From assembly GCF_013626205.1 (NCBI RefSeq), contig NZ_QHJE01000001.1:2026501-2090500 (forward strand): a stretch of DNA of 64,000 nucleotides, in the 5' to 3' direction. Below, piece after piece: positions 46,268 through 55,415 of the stretch. The notes beneath the pieces are model-generated. The model was not told where the DNA came from. It searched no databases and saw only the letters and a list, made by a program, of their open reading frames with translations. Positions within the stretch are counted from its first letter, which is position 1; each line of letters opens with the position of its first letter. Both the position numbers and the translations under genes were made by a program. This DNA is from Hyphomicrobium methylovorum (lineage in GTDB: Bacteria > Pseudomonadota > Alphaproteobacteria > Rhizobiales > Hyphomicrobiaceae).

Positions 46268-47443
46268 ATGCGGTTCTGGCGGAGTAGTTTGAGGATCGGA
46301 GCCGGAGCGGGCTTCGGTTTGGTAGCGCTGGTTTGGGCTCTTCCCACTGAGCTTCACGCGGAAGATCTCGTCATTCCATTCACTTGCGAGATGACGGCGG
46401 GATCGCCGCGTCTGGCGCATTCCGCGCCGACCACGTACCCGATTGTCGGAAGACGTGACGCGCGCCCCTTTTCGGCCTGTTCCACGGATGGCGGAGTGGG
46501 ATGCGAATCGATCCTAGTCCATCGGTTTGCAATCGCGTGCGATGGCCAGACGGTCCCCTGGGCAACGGTTGCAGCTTCGGCCAGCGCGCTTGGCGTTGAA
46601 TTGCCTGTGAATCTACCGGCTGGATATGCGCCGATCGCAGGGTTGCGCGGGCGTATCGTTCTGCCAGGCTTCGGACAGACGACACGGCTGCCTGCCGTCT
46701 CGCGCCAGTTTCTTTCGCCCGACGATGTGATTGTGGACCGCGACCCCCAATCCTCCGAGGCAACGTCCAGTTGGGTAACGGTCGTCAGCCCGTCGGAAAG
46801 TTTCGTTTCATGGGGTGGCATAGCGACAGGTTCAGCGGCGATCGCTGTCCTCGCGCTGGGATTGTTTGCGACCAGCCGCGCTTTCACGCGCCGCCGTCGC
46901 GCTGGTGGAGCTGATAATGCGGCGCTCGAAGGCGATCTTGGGCATCTGATCAACTCGGTTGCGCTGGCGAAGGCGCGTATCGCGCAGACTGAGATGATTG
47001 TCTCATCGCTTGCTTCAGGGCTTGCGCTTCGCAGTGTGCTGCAGTCGGAGCTCGACGGCCTCAGAAAGCGCGCCGACGACGTGGCGCAGCGTGGCAAGAC
47101 GCTGGCGCCGGAGCGGGCGGGGGCCATGCTCCGCGGTTTGACTCGCGATCTCGACCGTATCGCGCGAATTGCGAAAGGCGCTGGGGAGCAGCCGGAAGGC
47201 GACGAGCAGTTTCTGGCCGCGTCACCATCGACGACATTCGAAGCCTACCGCGTCCTGGGTCTCAATGCGGAGGCGCCACAAGCTGCGGTCAAGAAGGTCG
47301 TCGATGCGCTCAGAATGTCATGGCATCCCGATCATGCGCAGAACGAGCCCGACCGGCTGTATCGGGAGCAGCGGATCAAGCAGATCAACGCTGCCTGGGA
47401 TATTCTGAAAGGCAACGGCGCCGGGCAAGTCGCGGCGGCTTAG
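46268..47443 (+). CDS. Membrane-anchored J-domain protein
   Basis: A 391-residue protein with an uncommon layout. Residues 1-31 form a signal peptide (RIGAGAGFGLVALVWALPTELHA), followed by an extracytoplasmic region with four cysteines (TCEMT, FSACSTDGGVGCES, IACDG), a membrane helix at about 182-204, a cytoplasmic coiled region, and a C-terminal J domain (about 334-391) with an intact HPD tripeptide (H353-D355). It should recruit DnaK to the inner face of the membrane. GGGG upstream of the ATG is the ribosome binding site. The exported region matches no family I know. Confidence 0.8.
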   Translation: MRFWRSSLRIGAGAGFGLVALVWALPTELHAEDLVIPFTCEMTAGSPRLAHSAPTTYPIVGRRDARPFSACSTDGGVGCESILVHRFAIACDGQTVPWATVAASASALGVELPVNLPAGYAPIAGLRGRIVLPGFGQTTRLPAVSRQFLSPDDVIVDRDPQSSEATSSWVTVVSPSESFVSWGGIATGSAAIAVLALGLFATSRAFTRRRRAGGADNAALEGDLGHLINSVALAKARIAQTEMIVSSLASGLALRSVLQSELDGLRKRADDVAQRGKTLAPERAGAMLRGLTRDLDRIARIAKGAGEQPEGDEQFLAASPSTTFEAYRVLGLNAEAPQAAVKKVVDALRMSWHPDHAQNEPDRLYREQRIKQINAAWDILKGNGAGQVAAA

Positions 47444-47521
47444 TTTCTTGCCCTCGACCTTGCTTCAGTCGCCGTCGGCTGTTGTTGCGCTGGGCGTTTG
47501 GGCAAATCGCAGAAACACAAA

Positions 47522-47540
47522 CGGCGCCTCATGGGCGCCG
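47522..47540 (+). terminator. Hairpin after the J-domain gene
   Basis: CGGCGCC (47522-47528) pairs with GGCGCCG (47534-47540) across TCATG. TTTTT follows only 18 bases later and a run of seven T at 47574-47580, so it is an imperfect but plausible terminator for the upstream gene. Confidence 0.5.
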
Positions 47541-47612
47541 CTTGAAACCGGAATCCGTTTTTGCTTCCGTCTGTTTTTTTCGTCTCTCTGGTGCCTAAGC
47601 CGATCCTCGATC

Positions 47613-47810
47613 TCAGGCGGAACAGCGATGAGCAACGGGAAGTTTTCTTACTTCCTCTTCGCTCAGCGGTTTGATGTCCTGCAGGACGTATGACCTAGGC
47701 TTCGCCTTCGCTTCTTCGCGCCTCATACTGATGACGCGCAGCAGGCCATATCCGTCCAGTCCTCGTACGAGTCCGATTTTGCCGCTTAAAGGAAACCGGT
47801 ACGTGCTCAT
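47613..47810 (-). CDS. Small hypothetical protein, 65 aa
   Basis: The 65-residue basic protein (MSTYRFPLSGKIGLVRGLDG, later KPRSYVLQDIKPLSEEEVRKLP) shows no recognised domain. AGGAG spaced 8 bases before the ATG (47810) is a strong ribosome binding site, favouring a real gene. It could be a small regulatory or ribosome-associated protein, but nothing in the sequence says which. It is flanked by noncoding sequence, facing the plus-strand J-domain gene. Confidence 0.55.
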   Translation of the reverse strand: MSTYRFPLSGKIGLVRGLDGYGLLRVISMRREEAKAKPRSYVLQDIKPLSEEEVRKLPVAHRCSA

Positions 47811-48115
47811 GGATAGCTCCTCTCCAGGACTCTACCCCTCCCAAACCAAATCGACCCACTCAAGTTGCACCCCCGCGCAAATTTACTTTCGTGGGTCACG
47901 AAACGCGCAACAAGAACTCGTCACCGAAGTGATTTCGGCGTTACCAGAATAACTTAGCTTGTGAACCCCCACAGCTCATTCAGCTGCGACAAACGTGCCA
48001 TCGAATTGTGGCGAGATCTGGATTCTGCGGGCGAAAATCGATTCGGGAGGGCAAATTTCTTGCTCTCACCGCGAGATTAATGCTTTGTTGTAAAAGCATT
48101 TTTTCAATTGTGATG
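47811..48115. other. Noncoding region with orphan plus-strand terminator
   Basis: 305 bases between the small hypothetical gene and the uvrD stop codon. A plus-strand terminator lies at its right end with no plus-strand gene assigned to it here. No protein-coding frame with a plausible start was found. Confidence 0.5.
48079..48104 (+). terminator. Intrinsic terminator (orphan, plus strand)
   Basis: AATGCTTT (48079-48086) pairs with AAAGCATT (48093-48100) across GTTGTA; the stem ends in six consecutive T residues (48099-48104). It points rightwards, yet the adjacent coding genes are on the minus strand; see findings. Confidence 0.7.
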
Positions 48116-50584
48116 CTAACTCTCGATCGGATCGACGAAGCTCGCCACAACCCGTTTTGTTGAGCCATCGTCGAAGTCGATGGTGAGCTTGTTGCCGTCA
48201 ACGAAGGTGACGGTGCCTGAACCAAACTTTTCATGCTGGACGCGCGTACCGACCTTGAATGCGGGGGCGCTGGCGGAGGAGGCGGCTACAAGCTCGCCTT
48301 CGAGCGTCACAGGAGGGCGGGATTTGCGTCGGTTGTCACGGCTGCCGCTCCACGATTGCTGGGCGCGCTGCCAGCCGGGTGTATTGTAGGTCGAGGCGAA
48401 TGGGTCCGACCCGCCCGCGCGATCGAACCTGCTCGGTCCGAACGAGCCACCGTAACCGAACGCGTTCGAGCGCCCGCCGTAGGGCATCTCGCTTTCGACG
48501 ACGTCGACGGTCGCTTCGGGAAGCTCATCAACGAAGCGGGACGGGATCGCAGACTGATATAGGCCGTGCGTGCGCCGGTTCTGGGCGAATGAAATTTTTG
48601 CCCGGCGCTTTGCGCGGGTGATGCCGACGTAAGCAAGCCTGCGCTCTTCTTCGAGGCCAGCGTTGCCGCTTTCATCAAGCGCGCGTTGATGCGGGAAGAG
48701 CCCTTCTTCCCATCCGGGCAAAAATACGATGCCGAATTCGAGACCCTTCGCGGCGTGCAGCGTCATCAGCGATACGCGATCTCCGTCGCTTCCCTGATCC
48801 GCATCCATGACAAGGGAAACGTGCTCCAGGAACCCTTGGAGCGTGTCGAAGCCGTGCATGAAGCGCACGAGTTCTTTCAGGTTTTCGAGCCGGGTTTGCG
48901 CCTGCGGGCTCTTATCCGCCTGCCACATCGCAGTGTAGCCGGACTCGTCGAGCAGGAGTTCCGCCAGATCGGTGTGCCGCATGTGGTCGAGGTTGCTACG
49001 CCAGCGTTCGAATGCGTTCGTCAGGTCGCTGAGCGATTTGCGCGCCTTGGTGGCAAGCTCGTCGGTTTCGACGATTTCGCGCGCCGCCTGATAGAGCGGC
49101 AGCCCGCGAGCGCGGCCATGTTCGCGCACGCGCTTCACCGTGGTGTCGCCGAGCCCGCGTTTCGGGACGTTGATGATGCGCTCGAACTTCAAATCATTCG
49201 ACGGATTGGCAACGACGTCGAGATAGGCAATGGCATCCCTGATTTCCTGACGCTCATAGAAGCGCGGACCGCCTATGACGCGGTAAGGGAGGCCAAGGGT
49301 GATAAAGCGGTCTTCTATCGCGCGCATCTGTGAGGACGCCCGCACGAGAACCGCCATGTCATTCAGCTTTTCACGTGTGCGCTGAAAAGATTCGATGTCC
49401 TCGCCGATGGCGCGGGCTTCGGCTTCATCGTCCCAGAAATTGGCAACGGCGATTTTCTCGCCAGATGCGCCGTCGGTGAACAGCGTCTTCCCGAGACGGC
49501 CGCTGTTCTTGGTGATCAGACCGGATGCCGCGGCGAGAATATTGCCCGTCGAACGGTAGTTGCGTTCAAGGCGAATGACCTTCGCGCCTGGAAAGTCTTT
49601 CTCAAAGCGCAGGATGTTGTCGACCTCGGCGCCGCGCCAGCCGTAGATCGACTGGTCGTCGTCGCCGACGCAGCAGATGTTTGGCGAGCCTTTCGCGAGG
49701 AACCGCAGCCAGAGATACTGGGCGACGTTCGTGTCCTGATATTCGTCGACGAGAATGTAGCGGAAGCGCCGGTGGTAGTCCGCGAGCACGTCTGGATGCT
49801 CGCGGAAGAGGCGCAAGCATTCGAGTAGCAGGTCGCCGAAATCGCAGGCGTTGAGGTCTTTCAGACGCGCCTGATAGGCCGCATACAACGCGGCACCTTT
49901 GCCCGCGGCGAAAGCGAAGGATTCTCCGGCCGGAACTTTGTCGGGCGTTAATCCACGGTTCTTCCAGCTATCGATTTGGCCAGCAAGCTGGCGCGCGGGC
50001 CAGCGGTCCTTGTCGAGACCGGCGGCTTCGATGACTTGCTTCAGCAGGCGGAGAGAATCGTCGGTGTCGAGGATTGTGAAGCCAGACTTCAGGCCTACGA
50101 GTTCGGCGTGGCGGCGCAGGATCTTGACGCCGATGGAGTGGAACGTGCCGAGCCAGGACATACCCTCGAGCGAGCCGCCGATCAGCGTGCCGATGCGCTC
50201 GCGCATTTCGCGGGCGGCTTTGTTCGTGAACGTCACCGCAAGGATTTGTGACGGATAGGCTCGCGCCGTCGCCAGGATGTGCGCGATGCGTGTGGTCAAA
50301 ACGCGCGTCTTGCCAGTGCCTGCGCCTGCCAGAACGAGAAGCGGGCCTTCTGTCGTTTCTACGGCGTCGCGTTGCTCGGGATTGAGGCCGTCCAGGTACT
50401 GGGGTGCACCGCGCGCAGCGGCAACCGCGCGCGCCGAGATGGACGGGCGTGTGCTGTTATCTGAGGCGGGCTTAGGCGCAGAACGATCGGTCGTCGCCGG
50501 AGCTTGTGGGAGATCAAACGGCGGGTCGTCGTCAGGCGGCAGATCGGGACCTGCCGAAGCGCTCGGCTTGCGAGTCGAATTCAT
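48116..50584 (-). CDS. uvrD: ATP-dependent DNA helicase UvrD/PcrA
   Basis: An 822-residue superfamily 1A helicase unwinding DNA in excision and mismatch repair. After a disordered N-terminal 60 residues come motif I GAGTGKTRVL (about 88-97), motif Ia, motif II DEYQDTN, motif III DDDQSIYGWRGA, motif IV RSTGNIL, V (GLEFGIVFLPGWEEGLFP), VI (EERRLAYVGITRAK). The C-terminal 60 residues form the FGSGTV...-type Tudor-like domain of PcrA/UvrD (VQHEKFGSGTVTFVDGNKL). The order and length match the family (about 720-820). Confidence 0.95.
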   Translation of the reverse strand: MNSTRKPSASAGPDLPPDDDPPFDLPQAPATTDRSAPKPASDNSTRPSISARAVAAARGAPQYLDGLNPEQRDAVETTEGPLLVLAGAGTGKTRVLTTRIAHILATARAYPSQILAVTFTNKAAREMRERIGTLIGGSLEGMSWLGTFHSIGVKILRRHAELVGLKSGFTILDTDDSLRLLKQVIEAAGLDKDRWPARQLAGQIDSWKNRGLTPDKVPAGESFAFAAGKGAALYAAYQARLKDLNACDFGDLLLECLRLFREHPDVLADYHRRFRYILVDEYQDTNVAQYLWLRFLAKGSPNICCVGDDDQSIYGWRGAEVDNILRFEKDFPGAKVIRLERNYRSTGNILAAASGLITKNSGRLGKTLFTDGASGEKIAVANFWDDEAEARAIGEDIESFQRTREKLNDMAVLVRASSQMRAIEDRFITLGLPYRVIGGPRFYERQEIRDAIAYLDVVANPSNDLKFERIINVPKRGLGDTTVKRVREHGRARGLPLYQAAREIVETDELATKARKSLSDLTNAFERWRSNLDHMRHTDLAELLLDESGYTAMWQADKSPQAQTRLENLKELVRFMHGFDTLQGFLEHVSLVMDADQGSDGDRVSLMTLHAAKGLEFGIVFLPGWEEGLFPHQRALDESGNAGLEEERRLAYVGITRAKRRAKISFAQNRRTHGLYQSAIPSRFVDELPEATVDVVESEMPYGGRSNAFGYGGSFGPSRFDRAGGSDPFASTYNTPGWQRAQQSWSGSRDNRRKSRPPVTLEGELVAASSASAPAFKVGTRVQHEKFGSGTVTFVDGNKLTIDFDDGSTKRVVASFVDPIES

Positions 50585-50819
50585 GTGAGTTGACCTAAAC
50601 CACCCGGGCTGATCCTACAACTGATGCGTCCGGGTTGGGCGAATTTGCACAGGTGCGCCAACAGGAAAAACAGAAAAAGTACCTATGCCTGAATTGACGC
50701 CAAAATTCGGGTTCAGAGTGTGCGCACTCCGTGGCATATAGGTGCGCACGGGGGTTCAGTTTTTCAATCTGACCCGACGCAGCGCCCGGCGATCCGCGTG
50801 CGGGCTGCAAGAGTAGCTC

Positions 50820-53800
50820 ATGAACAACGGGCTGTTATACTTTGGCGGACTTCTGGTCGTCGTTCTAGCGGCGCTTTTTGCCGTCCCGAATGTCATCGAC
50901 TGGAATGGATATCGCGGCGTCTTCGAAGAAGAAGCTTCGAAGGTCCTTGGCCGGGAAGTGCGTGTCGGCGGCGAAGTCAATTTGAAGTTCCTGCCCGCGC
51001 CCTACGTCCGTTTCGAGAAGGTCCGCATTGCGAACGTCTCGGGACAGACGGGTGAGCCGTTTATCCGCGCTGATAGCTTCAAGATGTGGCTCTCCGGTTC
51101 GGCGCTGCTGCGCGGCGTTCTCGAAGCGAGCAAGATCGAACTCGAGAAACCGGCGCTGGCGCTTGTCGTGGATCCGCAGGGCGGTGGCAACTGGGCGAAC
51201 ATCGAACTGAAGCCAGGCGACCTGCCGTTCGTGCCGCGCGACGTGGCGCTGCGCTCCGTTCGTCTCTCGGATGGCAGCGTATCGATCTACAACGCGGCGA
51301 CGGAGCGTGTGGCGCAGGTTGAGAATATCAACGGCGAGCTTTCGGCCGATAGCTTGCGCGGACCGTTTCGGTTCAAGGGCGATGCTGCCTGGTCGGATAC
51401 GGTGCATGACATCAAGTTTGCGACTGACCCCGCTGCAAGTGATGGCTCTATCGGGATTAAGCTCGCCGCGCGCGCCGAAGGAACGTCGAACTCGTATCTG
51501 CTAGAAGGGCGTGCATCGGATATCGGTACCAATCCCGTCTTCAAGGGTTCGTGGACTGGTACTGTTGCAGTTCCGGGTGGTGAAGGGCTTGCCGGGGCAG
51601 AAAACGGCGAGGCACCGCTGATCGACCTCAAGGCTGACGTGACGGCTGACGTTGCTGGCGCAAAGCTTGAGGATCTTTCTCTGTCGCTCGCGAATGCCGC
51701 TGAACCGCAGACGATCACTGGTTCGGCCGTTGCGACCTGGGCGACTCCCGCGAAGCTCGATCTTGCTCTCAATTCGCAGTGGCTGGACATCGATTGGCTG
51801 TCTGGATCTGCAAAAGGCGGCGCGTCATTTGCAAAGCTGAAGCAACTCGTTCTCGGTCTGGTGGAGACGGTCGCAGGCGAGAGCAAGGCTAGCGCGAAGA
51901 TCAACCTCGATCGGGTGAAACTTGGCGGCGAAAACGCCGGTGGATTGCAGATTGATGCCGAGCGCGACGGAGCGGTTACGCGGATTACGCGTTTCAACGC
52001 TGGCCTTCCCGGGGGAGCGCGTCTCGATCTCTCGGGAGACATGAAAGACAACAAGGGCAAGCGCAGTTTCTCCGGAAATCTGTTTATTGGCGGATCGAGC
52101 CTTGCGCGTCTGCGAGACTGGGCTGCTAAAGGCGGCATCGATATCGGCGTGACAGCCGATGGCGCATATTCGCTCACCAGCAAGCTCGATATTGATCCGG
52201 CGCGCTTCACGCTAAGCGACGCTTTCGGCACGATCGCCGGGAGAGCGATGTCGGGTGATCTGACTGTTGCGAATAAGGATAGCGGACGTATCGATCTGGT
52301 GCTGCAGGCGGCCGACCTCGACGCCGGCGAAATTTTTCCGACGATGCTTGCCGGGCTCAAGACGGAGCTTCGCAAGACGCTTGGATTGCCGGACAACGCT
52401 GAGAAGGCTTCAGAGAAAGATCTTCCGGGAGACATGCGTCTCCGCGTCATTACAGGAAGTCTCACGGACGGCTCGGATCGGTATCGTGACGTGGACGTGA
52501 CTTTCGAACTCGAGGGATCCGACATTCGCGTGCCGTCCGCAAAGGTGACGACGGCTAGCGGTCTGACCGTCGGTCTCGAAGGTAAGATTAAGAAGGGCGA
52601 AGGCGCGGCCATCGGACGGTTGGCTTACGACGTGTCTGCTACGAGTCCGGATGCCATGCGGGAGCTGGCGCAGAAGACGGGGCTCGTCGAGTTGACAGGG
52701 CCGGAGGGTCTTCGCGGGCTCAAGACTGGCAAGCTCGCGGGTCTCATTGAGTTTGGCCGCCGCACTCCCGGTGCGGTGGACCTCAGTGTCGATGGCGTTC
52801 TCAATGGTTCGCTGTTCCGCGGCTCCGGAGAGTTTGATGGCGGGTTTGCAGAATGGCGTACACGGCCGAGCCGCTTGGACGTTACGTTCGATGCGCCAAC
52901 GCTTCGTGAGTTGCTGCCGGCGATCGGCCGAGAGCCGAGGTCCGTGAGGGATGCCGCGCGTGCGCCGGAGGGTTCTACGCCTGGCCGGGCAACGGCATCG
53001 GTCGTTGCGGCGGGTACTGTTGCAAACGGTGTTGCGACGCGCATCGAGATTTCTGCGCCGGGATTTGCAGCGACCGCGAATGGTACGACGGTGTGGCCCG
53101 AAGGCGCGCGTTATGCCTTTACCGGAAGTGGCGATGTCAAATCGAATGACGTGGCTGACGTTGTTGCGTTTGCCGGTTTGTCGCTTCCTGCCGGCGTTGC
53201 GCCAGCGGAAATGCATGGGCGGTTCGATATCAATCGCGAAAACGGCGCGTGGAGTTTGGCGACGCACGATTTGCACCTTGGCACTTCGGCCGTTTCGGGT
53301 GATGTGCAAGTCAGCGTCGACGATAAGGGGCAGCGCAGGATCAGCGGAAAAATCGGCGCGGATCGCGTGCGGATTGCGACGCTGTTTACCGCGGTCACGG
53401 GCGCGCCATCAGCTGGAGCTGAATCGGACGGTGATACGTCCGCGCCGCAGGGGGCTGACGTTTGGCCTGCAGGACTTTTTGATTTTTCTGCGCTCGATAA
53501 TACCGAAGCGGATTTGCTGGTTAGCTTCGCGTCTCTCAATCTGAGCGGAAACCTCGCGACGCACGAAGGCGAAATGCGCGTGAAGCTGACGCCTGGAAAA
53601 ATCTCGATCAGCAATCTCTCTGCGGATGCAGCGGGAGGAGAATTTACGGGCAGCGCGGATCTCGAAAAGGTTTCGAACGGCGTGACGCTGGCGTCAAAAT
53701 TCAAGCTCGACGGGGCGAAGCTTTCGTCGCTTAGCAGCGCGGCGAAAGGCACGGCGAATGTTAGCCTCGATGGCACCGCGCGGGCGCAAAGTCCGGCGGG

Positions 53801-54761
53801 CCTCATGGCAGTTCTTACTGGCTCAGGGCATGTGACGCTCAAGGATGCGACGCTGCGCGGCCCGTCTATCGAGGCGCTTTCGCGCGTCGTCGACGACGTT
53901 GTGCAGGGCACGGCGCAGAACGATACGCGGACAATATCAGCGGGGTTGCTCACCGCGCTCAATACGTCCGAACTCCATGTCGGCGACCGCGAATTTGCGC
54001 TGCAGATGGCGGACGGGACGATCAAGTTCGAGCCTCTCAAGATCGATGCCGAGGGTGGTAAAGTCGACGCGACGGTCTCGGCCGATCTCACATCGTTCAA
54101 TCTCAGTGCAGCGTGTCAGGTGACGGCACCCGCCAAACCTTTGCCTAAGCCGCCAATTCCGTTGCCGGACTGGAACCCGACGGCGCAGACTGCGCCGCTG
54201 CCTCCGGCGATCGTGCTTTACGATGGGTCTCTCGATGATCTTTCGGTCATCAAGACGAGTGTGGACGTTAACGATCTGCAGCGTGAACTTGCGGTGCGGC
54301 AGGTGGAGCGGAACGCGAAGCTGCTTGAGCAACATCGCAGGGTGGATGAAGAGCGCGCGCGCCTAGAGCGCGAACGCCGGAAGACTGTTGAGGCGCAGCG
54401 TGCGGCGGCAATTGCGGCCGAGCGCGCGAAGAAAGAAGCTGAACAGCTTCCGCCGGTCATTCCAGAGTCTGCCGGTACCGATGGCGGTTCCATATCGCAG
54501 CAGTCTCCTGCTGGCGAAGGTACCACATCTGCTGGGGCGTCGGCGTCTTCAAACGGAAACACGGTTTCTTCTCCCACCATCACGGTGGAGCCGATTCCGT
54601 CAGCCTCAGGCGACGCGACTGCGCCGTCGATCGATCCGACGACTGGTATTCCCGTTGTTGCGAAGGATCAGGCTGTGGTGAGACCTCGGCCGAGGCCGCA
54701 GCCGCCGGCTCAGCGGCGTACATCCTCAGACGAAGTTATGAAATCGCTTCGTAATTTCTGA
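50820..54761 (+). CDS. AsmA-family envelope protein (giant, 1313 aa)
   Basis: One N-terminal membrane helix (residues 3-23, GLLYFGGLLVVVLAALF) anchors a periplasmic protein with an AsmA-type N-terminal module (NVIDWNGYRGVFEEEASKVLGREV, FKMWLSGSALLRGVL) and a C-terminal AsmA_2-like module (about 900-1100). AsmA-like proteins are predicted to bridge inner and outer membranes and move phospholipids; this is family knowledge. The last ~190 residues include a coiled, Arg/Glu-rich stretch (QHRRVDEERARLERERRK) and a serine/proline-rich linker ending in RPRPRPQPPAQRR, unlike smaller relatives. Confidence 0.85.
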   Translation: MNNGLLYFGGLLVVVLAALFAVPNVIDWNGYRGVFEEEASKVLGREVRVGGEVNLKFLPAPYVRFEKVRIANVSGQTGEPFIRADSFKMWLSGSALLRGVLEASKIELEKPALALVVDPQGGGNWANIELKPGDLPFVPRDVALRSVRLSDGSVSIYNAATERVAQVENINGELSADSLRGPFRFKGDAAWSDTVHDIKFATDPAASDGSIGIKLAARAEGTSNSYLLEGRASDIGTNPVFKGSWTGTVAVPGGEGLAGAENGEAPLIDLKADVTADVAGAKLEDLSLSLANAAEPQTITGSAVATWATPAKLDLALNSQWLDIDWLSGSAKGGASFAKLKQLVLGLVETVAGESKASAKINLDRVKLGGENAGGLQIDAERDGAVTRITRFNAGLPGGARLDLSGDMKDNKGKRSFSGNLFIGGSSLARLRDWAAKGGIDIGVTADGAYSLTSKLDIDPARFTLSDAFGTIAGRAMSGDLTVANKDSGRIDLVLQAADLDAGEIFPTMLAGLKTELRKTLGLPDNAEKASEKDLPGDMRLRVITGSLTDGSDRYRDVDVTFELEGSDIRVPSAKVTTASGLTVGLEGKIKKGEGAAIGRLAYDVSATSPDAMRELAQKTGLVELTGPEGLRGLKTGKLAGLIEFGRRTPGAVDLSVDGVLNGSLFRGSGEFDGGFAEWRTRPSRLDVTFDAPTLRELLPAIGREPRSVRDAARAPEGSTPGRATASVVAAGTVANGVATRIEISAPGFAATANGTTVWPEGARYAFTGSGDVKSNDVADVVAFAGLSLPAGVAPAEMHGRFDINRENGAWSLATHDLHLGTSAVSGDVQVSVDDKGQRRISGKIGADRVRIATLFTAVTGAPSAGAESDGDTSAPQGADVWPAGLFDFSALDNTEADLLVSFASLNLSGNLATHEGEMRVKLTPGKISISNLSADAAGGEFTGSADLEKVSNGVTLASKFKLDGAKLSSLSSAAKGTANVSLDGTARAQSPAGLMAVLTGSGHVTLKDATLRGPSIEALSRVVDDVVQGTAQNDTRTISAGLLTALNTSELHVGDREFALQMADGTIKFEPLKIDAEGGKVDATVSADLTSFNLSAACQVTAPAKPLPKPPIPLPDWNPTAQTAPLPPAIVLYDGSLDDLSVIKTSVDVNDLQRELAVRQVERNAKLLEQHRRVDEERARLERERRKTVEAQRAAAIAAERAKKEAEQLPPVIPESAGTDGGSISQQSPAGEGTTSAGASASSNGNTVSSPTITVEPIPSASGDATAPSIDPTTGIPVVAKDQAVVRPRPRPQPPAQRRTSSDEVMKSLRNF

Positions 54762-54773
54762 GCGGCGTTCCCG

Positions 54774-55013
54774 TCAGTTGTCGCAATTTTTTGCGTGGGG
54801 AGCGGCGCGGGATTTCAGCCGATCCAAAATCCACACGCGTACGGCGCTCGATAGGCCAGCTTCTCCGCGTTGTTCGTCGATCTTGCTGATCAGTCCGGCG
54901 AGCGGCACGCCATCTTCCGCGGCGGCTTCCTTGAGCGCCACCCAGAATGGCGCTTCCAGCGAAATCGAGGTTCGATGTCCTCGAATCGAGAACGATCGCT
55001 TCTCAGGTCGCAT
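54774..55013 (-). CDS. Ribbon-helix-helix domain protein
   Basis: The 79-residue protein (MRPEKRSFSIRGHRTSISLE followed by FWVALKEAAAEDGVPLAGLI) fits the ribbon-helix-helix_4 domain: the beta strand SFSIRGHRTSISLE then two helices. Such proteins usually bind DNA as dimers. It overlaps by one base the start of the DUF4169 gene upstream; the two occur together in many alphaproteobacteria. Target unknown. Confidence 0.85.
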   Translation of the reverse strand: MRPEKRSFSIRGHRTSISLEAPFWVALKEAAAEDGVPLAGLISKIDEQRGEAGLSSAVRVWILDRLKSRAAPHAKNCDN

Positions 55014-55240
55014 TATGACGCTTTGGGACCCGGATCCTGATCGTCATCGTCGATGTGATGCTCGTTCTGGCGGCGCGCACGGTCGAGGTCCATCTGCGAC
55101 TTACGGCTTTGCGCATCGAACAGGCCGCGCTCCGCCTTCGACTGGCCGAACTTCATGCGATTTTCCTCAGCCTCGCGCTCACGATTGGCGCGCTCACGCG
55201 CCTTTCGGACCTTGTTGAGGTTGACGATCTCTGCGGTCAT
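55013..55240 (-). CDS. DUF4169 family protein
   Basis: A 75-residue, highly charged helical protein with the family pattern MTAEIVNLNKVRKARERAN followed by EREAEENRMKFGQSKAER. DUF4169 has no known function and is often cotranscribed with the ribbon-helix-helix protein, as here (stop and start overlap by one base). Likely a small cytosolic, nucleic-acid-associated or adaptor protein; this is inference. Confidence 0.85.
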   Translation of the reverse strand: MTAEIVNLNKVRKARERANREREAEENRMKFGQSKAERGLFDAQSRKSQMDLDRARRQNEHHIDDDDQDPGPKAS

Positions 55241-55415
55241 AAAAATGCACTCCGCAACGGGTCGGGTCTAACGACGTTTGCTGCATCTTACGTGCATCAA
55301 TGCAAAGCCGTCAAACTTCGCGTCGTTCTATCCGCGACGGTTGGTGCTCGATGGAACACTTCCAGCCGCGGTCTACGTGAGTATGTGCATCTTCTGAGTG
55401 CGACGAAACGATGTC

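Noticed and set aside
51287-52612. 441-codon minus-strand open frame in the AsmA gene
   Set aside because: Antisense shadow with serine/arginine/proline-biased composition and no recognisable motif.
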